This document shows positions 11,910 to 23,276 of a DNA stretch of 64,000 bases, in pieces. The notes below the pieces were generated by a model, which was not told the origin of the DNA, did not search any database, and worked only from the letters and a program-made list of their open reading frames with translations. Numbering within the stretch: position 1 is the first letter of the stretch; each line of letters begins with the position of its first letter. The position numbers were made by a program, and so were the translations under genes. Origin of the DNA: Casuarina equisetifolia (taxonomy: Eukaryota; Streptophyta; Magnoliopsida; Fagales; Casuarinaceae); the NCBI GenBank assembly GCA_028551475.1, contig CM052359.1, positions 1,694,001 through 1,758,000 on the forward strand. The letters run 5' to 3'.

Positions 11910-13420
11910 TCACTTCAGATTAGCTTTCTCCAAATCCTGCAATTGCTGCTGCTTGGCCATCTTCTTCAGCCTCTCAAGCTCAACGCGGTTGCTCACCTTC
12001 CTCCTGTACATGTCTTCAAAATTAATGGGCTCGTCCAGCACTGCCTTCTCCCCCTCTCTGATCTTCAAAGGATACACTATTGCCTCCTTTGCTGGGAGCT
12101 GGAATGTGGCTATGGACAACCGGCTGTGGTCTGAGTTCACAACCACTCGGTGATCAGCTCTCTTGAACCTTCCATTACTCAGAAACTGCTCGCAGACAAT
12201 ACAGACGAGTTCAATCAATTTTCTGGTTTAGGAAAAACCGGAAACCTTTGAAGAATTCCAAAGAAATATTAACTGTTAAATAAGCATAGGAGTGAAGGCC
12301 AATATCAAAAGTATTTCAGGTGGGTGATCAAAAGAAAAGTCTTATGGACAGTTTCAGAACTTACATGACAATGATCTCCGACATTGACCACAAAAGCTCC
12401 TTCAACAGGTTGAACTGTGATCCAGGTCTTCCCACCATCCCTGGTGGCCTGGAGTCCTCCCACCTGATCCTGGACCAAGATAGTGATGGTGCTTGGGTCC
12501 GTATGGGGCCTGGCTCCCAGAGTGAGGTCAGGTTGTGGACATTTTGGATACTAATTCACGACAATGTTTTGAACCATGTCCACGCATGCCTTGGTCAAGG
12601 CCTCCTTCTCCAATCCCATGGCCTCTGATAACACCTCCAGGAGCCTGCATGCTAGTTCCATCATTCCCTCATTGTACTGCTCCGTCACTGCTCTCCACCC
12701 TTCAGGCTTCTCCGGCCACCTCGAATAGTCTCGGTTCCCAAGTGGGTATGAAAAGTAATTGAACATTTCTCGCCGATTTTGTAAATCTTCTCCCTGCAAT
12801 AATGATTGTCGTTGAACATCGATGAGTGATTCATACAGTCTTGAGGACTTTAACCGGTATATACACTCAGTAAATTTATCGGTGAATTTGAAAAGCTCAA
12901 AATTGAGAGTAAAATATTTCAAACCGTCTATGAAGCAAGTGATCGAATTTGATTTATGACCAAAGGCCTGGAACCGAGAAGTATAAAACTATTAGAAGGT
13001 CTTCAAGTTATCGGTTAAGCAAGAAGTTCAAGGGCCAAAATAAAGGTTTCGGAGCTTTACTTTACGGTGGCTGGAGATGACGAAGCCCCCCCTCTGGCCA
13101 CCGGAAATATCAAACCGAAGCTTTTCCTCTGGAGGCAGATCAAAGAACTCTCGGGCAAGCTGTGCCATGTCGGAAATCAGCTTCGCATCGACATCATGAT
13201 CGACCACCTGGAAAATTCCCCAGTCCTCGAAAGCGTCAGCGATTTTCTTGCATATCTCACCTCTCCTGCCATCGACTCCATTCATACCCGCTAGCGAGAT
13301 GACAGGGATTTCATTGCTGAACTGGTTGTAGGCCACCTTTGGACGCTCATCTTCGTCGCGAATGAAGCTGGACGGAAGAGTCTTCTCCTCCGCCAGAGCC
13401 GTGATGGTTGTTGGGGCCAT
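11910..13420 (-). pseudogene. F3H-like pseudogene alpha2
   Basis: Exon 1 is 13061-13420 (120 codons, open, starts Met-Ala-Pro-Thr-Thr-Ile, donor GTAAAG). Exon 2 is 12365-12793 (429 nt, alpha type, starts Gly-Glu-Asp-Leu). Exon 3 is 11910-12185. Exon 2 has an in-frame TAG in the V-V-N-x-Y-P block where relatives have Tyr or Phe, so the product would stop before the His-x-Asp metal motif. Exon 3 also ends early: TGA after Asn-Leu-Lys, about 20 codons short. Other changes are Asp-Trp to Asn-Arg at the start of exon 2 and Lys-Arg-His to Arg-Pro-His at the metal motif. The upstream region keeps the conserved TGACG box, but a decayed copia lies about 300 bp upstream. Confidence 0.87.
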
Positions 13421-13519
13421 TGGAAGGGGGTTCTGTCTTCTTTTACTTTCCTTCTATGGCTTTGCTCCGAACAGATGGTCCTTTACTTTATGGCAAACTG
13501 GGAAGAGCAGGACAAATGT

Positions 13520-13529
13520 GATGCGTCAT
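13520..13529 (-). promoter_or_regulatory. Conserved TGACG box upstream of alpha2
   Basis: Minus strand ATGACGCATC, 100 nt upstream of the start codon. The same ten bases recur at nearly the same distance upstream of alpha5, beta6, alpha7, beta8 and alpha9. TGACG is the core bound by TGA-type bZIP factors; binding here is inferred. Confidence 0.45.
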
Positions 13530-13728
13530 GGTGATTGAAGAATAACAATATTTAAAATGTGAGAATTTAAATATCATGGATGAATTGATTTTTACATAGA
13601 ATGAATGGGACGTGTAGTTGGTGAAATGATTTCTAGATTAAATAAGTATATATTGTATTCATGAGAGTCATTTATCATTAATCTTATAACTCAAGATGAC
13701 ATGTTGTTGATTAATATATTACAAGTAT

Positions 13729-16700
13729 TGGGATATTTACCAACACATAAGGCAATACACCTACGTATTGCCTTTTTTCTTGTACATTGGTGTAATTCTC
13801 TCTTTTTATGTTAATCATTGTAACATATTGATACTAAGCTTGCCTTGTATCAACCTTGCTCTCGTTTATATATAGCCTATTAGGTTAGAATGTTTATTAT
13901 TACAGCTGCATACTAGAGTTCACTTTCTCTACAACTTTATCTTATCTTGTAACTAGTTTTAGTTTTGTTTGATCAATAAACAAACTTTTCTTTCAAACAT
14001 ACAAGAATTTATCAAATTTTTCTTGATATCAAAAGCCTAGTGATCTTGTTGAGTTCACCACTGTGGACTAAACAAAGGGTTTTCTTGCTTCTCTACCATT
14101 TTGAATTTTTCCCTAATAGTTTTCTTTTTCGGTTGGGTTTCTTGCTCCAATTGAAAATTCCCTTCTTTTTTTTTTCTCCAAGAAGGTTAAGCTTTTTTAG
14201 CTGCATCTTTGTACACTAAACAAAGGAATTTCTTACTCTCGATTGGGTTTCTTGTTCCTACCAAAATGTTGTCTTTTTCTCTAGGAAGGTTTAGGTTTTT
14301 TAGCCGCACCTTTGTGCATAAACAAAGGAATTTCTTGCTCTTGGTTTGGTTTCTTATTCCTGCCAAAAGATTGTCTTTTTTCTCCAGCAAAGTTCAGCTT
14401 CCATTGGTTTCGTCGCACCTTTGCACTTCTACCAACAAAGTTCCCTTTACTTTGTTTTAAGCCAACTATTCTATTTAGCCAATCTTTGTGTTTTTTCTTT
14501 GAAACGACTGATGAGTTTGTTCCTTCATCACTTTTGGCTATTTTTTGTGATTCTACTACTCACATTTCCACGACCAACAAGCTCTACTAGAGCCTTTTCG
14601 GGTATCTATTTTACCTTTCCTTATCCTTCTGATATTATATTTACTTTACAAACACATTCCTCTATTCTTATGCCACCAAAACAAAGTCTTGCCAATTTGT
14701 CCTAACCAAGTTTGCAAGTGGGTCTCTATCCTCCTCAATCAAAATGCCTTATGTCCCTCCTCATGAAAGGAAGAAAAGAGGCCATAATACCTTACACACC
14801 CATACTAACCGCATTGAGAAAACTTAATCCCTTTCTATACCTGTTATTTTCAACCCATCTAACCTTTTACATCTCCCTAATAGCAACACTAGTACCCCTT
14901 TGCTACTTCATTGAAACTCATAGGGTTAGGTAAGTTTTTGGTTTGGAGCTGCACAATGCAAATAACTCTTATGACTAAAAACAAGTTATTTTTTTTGGAT
15001 GGGAGATGCCCAACATCAAGTAAAAACCCACCTTTCTTCCTACAATGGGAAAGGTGAAATGTTGTTTGCTTAACATTGGAGCAACTACATAAAGGCCTTA
15101 TATACACTAGCGATGTTGCTGAGTTATGGGAAAAGCTTTTGACCTCTACAATTAGGTGGATGTTAGGCACCTCTATAATATCTTAAATGAACTTAAAGGG
15201 ATCAAACAAGATGGAAAGGGCATTTCTGAGTATTTTAATTGACTTAAAGAATTGTAGGATAAGTATAGTATGCTAATGGAGCGTCACTCTCCATTAATGG
15301 CAACCACAAAGCCTTAGAAAGCCCATTAGGAACAAATGAAATTTTTTCAATTCTTTTGTGGCTTGGATGACTACTATAGCACAAAGGAGTAGATTTTGAT
15401 GATGCAATCACTTCCCAATGTCAAGAAGGCCTTCTCTCTCACTAGCAAAGCTTAATATTGTAAAGGACTTATGGGGAAGATGATGGATTCAAGGATCTTT
15501 ATAGAAAAAATAATTGTATTGCCACTAGGTGCGAGACCTTTCCCAACATTATTACAACCACTTTTAAGCAATGGGCTGTTGTTGGTTCTTCTAATGACAA
15601 TGACATATATGTTAGCATGAAAGTTTTGCAAAATGATATGCAATCTAGGAAATTGTAAAAATGTAATTACCATGGAAGAAAGGGGCATACAAGAGAAAAT
15701 TGCTACAAAATTACTAGTCCCCAATGTGAACATTGCAAGATCCATAGACATGAGCATAAAGATTATTACAAGCTTCATGATTTTTCTCCAGGACACAAAA
15801 ATTACAAAGGTGATTCTAATGCAAATCTAGTTGCCATAGACCTTGACCATGTGTACATCACCAAGACTAAATATTAGTGCTTTTTGAATTTCCGGAAGGC
15901 AAATTTACATGAAGAGATCTAAGCACACATGGTAGGTATACCTAATTTTTCCAATTGTTATTGGATCATTAATAGTGGTACTAATAATCATATAACTACT
16001 TATTATCCACACTTAATACTACTTGTTTCATGTGCATCCAATCCTAAGTTTATAAAATTTTCAAATGATGATAGTGTGTCAATGACACATACTAGTTACA
16101 TTACTCTCTTTAAACACTTAAAATTGCATGTTGTACTTTACTCCCCTAATTTTTAATTTAATTGCTTTTAGTATCTAAATTTTTTTTCTTAAAAATAACT
16201 ACTTAGTTCTATTTTATCCTAAATTCTATGTTTTTAAGGACTTTTCAATGAATGAAGTCAAAGGACTCATTAACATGAGAAACATGTTTTATTATTTTGT
16301 TATACATCCAAAGAGCAAGTTAGTCAAACAATTACCTCAACCCTGCCAAAATTTTGTATACTCTTCATTGGCATGTAACTTTTCAAATGTTGAACTTTGG
16401 CATTGTCAACTTAAACATATGTCCACTATTAAATTTAAATTTCTCATTGATTTTCAATTTTCAAATTTTCCTCAAAATGTGCATTGTGATATTCATCCAT
16501 GTGATACCAACAGGCAATAGATTTTTTATTTAATTCATGTTGATGCTAATGATTTTTTTTTTAGAAACATAAACATTCCTTTTAAAAGCCAAAAGTGTGA
16601 CTTTTCTCCATTTTGAACATTTTTTAACTTGACACAAAACTAATTTAATATGACATTCAAACATGTTTAAACTGACAATACATTAGATTTTTTCAACCAT

Positions 16701-17950
16701 GCATTTAATACTTTGTTTTCTTATCAAAAAATTTTGTATGAAAGCTCTTGTGTTCACACACCTTAACAAAATGGTGTAGTTAAGTGAAAATATCATCATA
16801 TCTTAGATGTTGCACAAGCCTTCAAATTCCAAAGTCATGTGCCTACAAAATTTTAAGGCAAGTGCATACTCACTGATACTTATCTTTCATCTTAGAGTTT
16901 TTGATTGTCTCTATTATGCAACCATTAGTGGGCATTGTGACAAGTTTGTCCTTCAAGCAATTCCTAGCAGTTTTATAGGATCCACATGGACAAAAAGGTT
17001 ACCATCTATATAATGTTGAGAATCATTGTCTTTTTATGAGTAAAAATGTATGTTTTCATAAAGATGTCTTTCCTTTTGCTTAAATGAAGCTCAATTCTCA
17101 TTCTCCATTATAGAATCCTTTCATAACTCACTTTAACAAAGCTCTTCCATTAGAATTCATCCTTTCACCCACTCATGTTGACTCCTTTATGCCTTTTTTT
17201 TGTGCCTCATCTGCCAACTATTGTCCACCTAAAATGCCCTTACCTATACCATCTCCTCCACATTTGGATTCTTCTATTTCTCCACCACCATTTGCTGACC
17301 TATATGATGTTTTTTGTAATGATGAACAAAAAATCACCAATGCTTTTGATAAACCTTTTGCACCTCTTCCTCACCAATCTCATCATACTACTTAATCCCT
17401 TACTTGGACTAAAGATTATGTCTAGCCAACCTTTCCTACTATGGAGAGCAATCCTTCTTTATACCCCATTTTTACCCACCTCTCCTATACACATTTGCTT
17501 GCCCTCACCCAACAATTTGCTGCTTTCATTTATGCTAACATTGAACCTATCTATCACCATAAGGTGATTAAAGATCCTTATTGGATGAATGCCATGGATC
17601 AAGAGTTACAAGCCTTGGAGGCTAATGGCACTTAGAAGGTCATTGAATTACTCGAAGTTCGAAAACACATTGGTTGCAAGTAGGTATGCAAATAGGATTA
17701 TTGATTGGTATAAAGCCCACTTAGTTGCTAAAGGGTTTACTGTGCGGAATACCATATCTTTAGCAGCACAATGACAGTAGACAATTCATCATATGGATGT
17801 CCATAATGTCTTTTTACAAGGTAATCTTAATAAAGAAGTTTACATACATCTTCCACCTGGGACTCTAATCCAAGGGGGAATTAGGCTTGCAAGCTTTGAA
17901 AATCTCTTTATGGTTTAAAAAAACTTCTCGATAATGGTATGATACACTTA
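13729..17950 (+). mobile_element. Heavily decayed Ty1/copia element
   Basis: Array flank sequence breaks off near 13,729. There follows a region with LTR-like features (about 13,729-14,023, TATATA box, poly-pyrimidine) and a degenerate initiator-Met-type primer site at 14024-14037 (TGATATCAAAAGCC). Further on are scattered copia motifs: a protease remnant I-I-N-S-G-T-N-N-H-I-T near 15,970, an E-L-W-H-C-Q-L-K-H pre-integrase motif near 16,400, and reverse transcriptase pieces W-M-N-A-M-D-Q-E-L-Q-A-L near 17,580 and V-F-L-Q-G-N-L-N-K-E-V-Y near 17,810. Stops and deletions occur throughout. No 3' LTR was found, so the right edge is approximate. Sub-fragments recur at 29,495-30,130 and 42,226-42,935. 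Confidence 0.72.
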
Positions 17951-18638
17951 CTGAAACATTTAGTTTAGTGACATTATACTAAGTATAATATTTTCCACTC
18001 AATATAACATTAATAGTTAATATTCTATCTTAAATTTCTTAAAAGATCTAAAAGCTATCCATCTTTTCCGGTCAAGGTTTAAGAATGTTCCATGTTATTT
18101 ATGACTTTTTATGTAATACCCTAACATTGTTTTCTTCTAAATCAGATTGAACTAAGATTATTATTGGCTTTAGTTTAGAAATGCATCCACCCCTTAGCTA
18201 CGCATGTATAATCATTATTTAGTTTACTTAAAAGAAGTACATAATATTCATAGTTTAAGGTCAATTGAGAATTTTTTAAATATAGAAGAATGCCCTCTTT
18301 TAAGTAGGAATGAACTATCTAATATAATATTAAAATCCATGCTCATAAAACATCCCCTAAACACTAAACCCATTGTCCAAGATAACTTTGATGACATGTA
18401 GTACTTCTAATTTCGAAACCAATGTTGACTAGGCCGCATATTAAAAAAAATATAAATTGTATCAATTATTCAAATCAAATTTTTTAAAGGAACAAATAAA
18501 TAATGTGAAACATGTCAACTCCAACATGGGTCGAACATAATTCCCATTTATTAGCGATTTTTGTATATAGAGAAGCATGAGGCCGAAAAGACCTCTTTCG
18601 TTCATAATAGCATATCCCACACGTCAAGATTGACAAAT
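17951..18638. repeat. 3' flank of alpha3
   Basis: No gene. From about 18,060 it resembles 11,510-11,800 downstream of alpha2 ('ccaacatggg', then 'cgaacataattcccatttattagcga'). Confidence 0.55.
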
Positions 18639-19669
18639 TCAGCGAGCTCCACGCCAAATGACAATGAAATTAGCGTAAGATGTCTCTTCAAGAGGCTTTC
18701 CCTCCGGATTGGGTTCCTCCAATTCCTGCAACTCCTGCTCCTTGGCCATCTTCTTCAGCCTGTCAAGCTCAACGCGCTTACTCATCTTCCTCCTGTAGAT
18801 CTCTGCAAAAGTAATGCGTTCTCCCAGCACGGGCTTCCCTCCCTCTCTAATCTTCAAAGGATAGACTATCGCCTCTGGTCTTTGACGGGATAGATCACGC
18901 CAATCTCGTACAGCTTCTCCCTGCAGTAATGATTGTCGTCGAACATCGATAAGAGATTCGAATACTCATGAGGACTTTGATCGGGATATACAGTGAGTAA
19001 ACTTGTGAGTGAGATTGAAAAGCTCAAAATTGAAGATAGTAAAATACTTCGAAAGTGTAAAGACGAAACAGCGTGAACAGGAAGTGCTTTCAAACCGATT
19101 CTGAGGTCTGTGATCGAATTTGGTACTTGGAACCGAGAGGTCAAAAACTATTAGATGGTCTTCAAGTTATTGGTTGAGCGAGAAGTTTAAGGCAACAAGT
19201 TCTGGTTGATTTTTCGGTAGGATTAGGCTTTCTACAAAGTCAAAGGCTGCTAAAAAATCTGCATGTATTTGGTTCAGCAAGAAGTTCAAAGGCCAAAATA
19301 AAGGTATGCGAGCTTTACTCTACGATGGCTGTAGACGATGAACGCACCCTTCTGGCCACTGGACATGTCAAATTGAAGCTTTTCCTCCGGAGGCAGAGGA
19401 AAGAACTCTCGGATAACCTGTAACATGTCGGAAATCAGCTTCGCATCCACACCATGATCGATCACCTGGAACATACCACAGTCCTCGCAAGCGTCCAAGA
19501 TTTTCTTGCGTATCTCACCTCGCCTGCCATCGACTCCCACAAGCAAGGTGACGGGGATTTCATCTCTGAACTGTTTGTAGGCAAACTTTGGACTCTCATC
19601 TTCGTCACGAATGAAGCTGGACGGAAGGGTCTTCTCCTCCGCCAAGGCGGTGGTGGTTGTTGGAGCCAT
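18639..19669 (-). pseudogene. F3H-like alpha3, internally deleted, frame open
   Basis: Exon 1 is 19319-19669 (117 codons, start Met-Ala-Pro-Thr-Thr-Thr, donor GT kept). Next comes a fused exon, 18639-18920, which begins with the normal exon 2 start (Gly-Glu-Ala-Val-Arg-Asp-Trp-Arg) and passes, after a few codons, into the middle of exon 3 (Pro-Glu-Ala-Ile-Val-Tyr-Pro-Leu-Lys). The deletion removed most of exon 2, intron 2 and the front of exon 3, yet the frame is preserved and no stop is present. The predicted product is about 210 aa against about 374 in alpha5. It lacks the His-x-Asp and distal His metal ligands and the Arg-x-Ser motif, so it cannot be a dioxygenase. Expression is unknown. 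Confidence 0.82.
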
Positions 19670-19718
19670 TGGAAGTGGGAGATGCCTTCTTTTGCTCTAC
19701 TTTTATGGCTTCGCTTGT

Positions 19719-20973
19719 TGTTCAGTGAAATCTATATGCAAGTGAACATGTCGAACAAGTAATATAATGATAAGAAAGATATCGTCCCACAAATATTAGT
19801 GATTACTAGATCAATTAATTACTAACGGTGAACAACTCCTAGAATTTATCTAGCAAATCAAATTGATAGATGATAGATTAACTAACTAAATTTAAGAAAA
19901 CTAAATACAAGAAATATGTTAGAGCATATGATTTCACAATAATTACTAGGTATTAATGTAGATTATATATACTTGCAAGAGGGATAATATCTATGTGATG
20001 GCAAAACTTCCTAATTTATTTTTTATCCTATGTCTAGATATAACAAACCTATTTAGTTCATTAACTCACTATATCTCTATATGTGAATTGAAACAAACCA
20101 AATGCATTAAGATCTATAAACATTCCCAGTTTACACCAAAAGCCATATAAACAATATGGTATATGTTTATCCATATTTAATTTATGGTTACATATTACAA
20201 GAAGCAACTGCATATCATCTCCTGTTGGTCTCAAACATGCAAATTTGATAATTCAAGTGGTAGCTAATCACTTAAAAGCATTAAACATAGTAATATGTAA
20301 CTTCACATAAACAAAATATCTTGCAAAACATAATAATCATAAGATTCATACCATCATAATTACGTTACATCGTAACTCTAACAAAAATAAAATAAAACAT
20401 AAAGAAATAATGAGGAAGAATAGTAATAAGAAATAAAGAATGCATCTTGAATCTAAGAACAATAAGTCTGTCACTCTTTTTGTCTTCTCTTCAAGAAAAC
20501 GTCAAATTCTTGGCCTCTTTCTTGAGTTGTACTCAATTTCCTCCTCTTTCTTTTGCCTCTTATCTTCTCTTAAATAGGGTTTAAGTTTAGACCTATCTCC
20601 TATCCTAGTAGAACTGGGTTTTGGAGACCTAAAACAATTGAGCTTTGAACTCCTAAATTAATTAGGATTTGAATTCTTAACATGACTGGATTTTCTATTT
20701 ATTTAGAAAACCCAATAACAACAGAAAATCTAATAACAATAACAATCATCCAAAGCCTAAACTCATCTTGACTCTATTGATCTTGATATTACGATTTTGC
20801 CATATAATGAGCATCAAGTTCTCCATATTCATTCATTTTCTCCTTGCCTTCTTGTGCTATATAAACAAGATAAATTTAGGTAAATAAAGAATAGTTTAAA
20901 TATTTTCTCACAATTATTAAAGTTATTTATTACCTAAAATAGGTAAAATAACTTTATAAAAATAGAGTTATCA
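19719..20973. mobile_element. LTR-like insertion, possible solo LTR
   Basis: Comparison with the uninterrupted spacer near 3,620 shows a 1,255-bp insertion beginning TGTTCAGT and ending GTTATCA. It is flanked by CTTGT (19714-19718) and CTTGC (20974-20978). TG...CA ends, a 4-of-5 target duplication and no coding capacity suggest a solo LTR or a non-autonomous LTR element. It lies directly upstream of alpha3. The family is not recognised. Confidence 0.5.
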
Positions 20974-23276
20974 CTTGCGTTTAAGTTAATGGCGTCATGG
21001 CAACTTGTATGAGTGATGTATTTGCCGTTTTAACTGGAAATCCATGTCTGTGCGAGATGTATGCATATCGTCTTTGTAAAAGAGAGAGATTGCATAGCAT
21101 CTCTATTCCCTTATCATCTCTATGTATTTTACCTCGTTTGGGTTTGTGGTGGAAAGGCTACTTGCACTTGATAAGGCTGAGCACAAACGTGGGATCTAGG
21201 ATCTTCTAAGTTGTGCTCATCCTAGTTTAATTTTTTTTCTATATTGTAATGTTTGAGTTGAATTGAATGAATCCAAACTATGTGTACTTTCTTGCTTTGT
21301 TTTGATTGAGAAAATAACTAGGAATGTAATACTTGTTTTGTGCTTCATTCCTTGTTTCAATGTTCAAATATGCACTTAAAGCCTCATGTTATGCAATTTG
21401 TAAACCCATTTATTGCATAAAAGAGTATCATATTAGAAAGAAGAACACTTATACATGCTTACAAATATGTGTAACACTTTTTTTAATAGGCCTTTTAAGA
21501 AGAGATGGACCTAATCCTTTTGTGGAGTATCAAAGTGAAGAATTTCTTGATGTGATCCAACTTAATTCAAAATAAGCTAGTTCTTTATTAGTAAAAAAGA
21601 TGGAGCTTGAACTGTAAGAAAACATTAAACCAAAGAATGTCATATTAAAGAGGAAAATATTTGTAATGTGCCTTATAGGTTTGTACCCCTTGAAAAGAGG
21701 TAGACTTTAACTTTTCACACCATCCAAGTCTTTTAAGTTATGTTTTTAAGTGTTTTTATTTTGAGTTTTGATACAAATACACTCTATTTTCACTTTTCTT
21801 TTATCTAAAACAATATGGGTGCTTGGAAGCTTAATTTGCCACAACATGAAATAGATGCACCTTTACCTTATAACTTTGATCATAAGCAAGACAAATGTGA
21901 CATGTTATTAATGGATTGATTTCAACATGTTACACTATTAATTAATAGATTATAAATTGATAGATGAATGATATTATGTAGAGAATTAAAATATCAAAAC
22001 TAAAATCCTATAACCTTTATTTTATTAAATTTTAAATGAAGAGCTATTGATATGTCATTAAAAGACTTATTCACTTACAACAACATGTTGTTGTTGCATA
22101 TCACTATAGCAATCTGACCAAGCCAAGTTTGAAGTTGCTTCAAGAGTAAGATGTTTATGTAATTTGTATCCCCTTGATGATTTCCTAATAAGAAGGAGAA
22201 GGAGTCATTAAATCTACTAATGATAATAAAGGTAGGATGGATTTGTCCAAACTACTCTAAATATTGTGTTTCTTATGCTTTTGTTGCCTAAGTCATGCAT
22301 TATTTATTTATGATGAGAGACTTTTGCTATAACATAACCTTTGAGTTAGCTTTTAGATTGAGCTTTTAAGTCTTTTAACTCATATGAAAATTGATATAAA
22401 CTTTTTATTAAGTAAAAGGGGATAAGGAGGAATTGAATGCCGAACCTCAAACATTTTAGTTTCAAGCAACATAAGCCACCAATTAAGTCATATGTACATG
22501 GGCAACTGTTACTTATGTAAAAAGTGACTCAAAATGTCTTAAATCCTAATCATTTAGGTAAAGATCTCTCAACAACTATAATAGAGTTACTAGATAAGTG
22601 ACAAAAACATTGATTTTGTCATATCATCTAAACAATATATTATGGGATAGGTTGCTACTACTAAATGTGAAAAACAATTTGAGCATCACTTTTGCCTATC
22701 TTGGCATCATCGAGGATAGTCAATGCAATTAGCCACCCCAAAAACCCATTAACAAGCCTATTAGAGCTTCTTCTCTTTTTCTTGTTCTTTTTTTATATCT
22801 TGAACGATCGACCATGAGGTTTCTTTGTTTTAAATGATGGATTATAGGAAAAAAGACAAACGTATCTATTGTTCTTCTCATCATTTTCTTTTTAGCTATT
22901 TGAAATAGCTTGAAACTTTGAGAAATAAGGGAGCTTTCTTATTGAGTGAAAATAAATTTTTTAACATGACATTAAAATTTAAGTTTACCAACAAAATCTA
23001 CAGAGTCCAAAATAGTTTGCAAAGAAAGTATTACAGGCCATAATTTTATATAAATATCTTTTTGATAATGAAATATCTTCCTAAACATGTTTTAGGAGAA
23101 AAAAGAGAACATTTTTACAGTTAAGGTCAACTAATAACTGAATATGCTTCCATTTATTAGCAGTTTGGTATGAAAAGAAAGACGTGTGGCCGAAAAGGCC
23201 TTATTCGTTGATAATAGCTTGTCCTAACACATAAAATTGACGAGGGTACCTGGTATCTAGGATCCCTTCATCAAAA
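20974..23276. repeat. F3H-array spacer and 3' flank of beta4
   Basis: No gene. About 20,974-22,080 is the best-preserved copy of the spacer. About 22,500-23,170 is the 3' flank repeat found also at about 1,100 and 11,040. Small open frames here are not shared by the other copies. Confidence 0.6.

Noticed and set aside
12320..12762. Plus-strand open frames antisense to F3H exon 2 (also near 2,414, 24,077, 27,534, 32,168, 40,419 and 44,951)
   Set aside because: They recur in every copy only because exon 2 recurs; their codons are the complement of a conserved enzyme exon and match no family.
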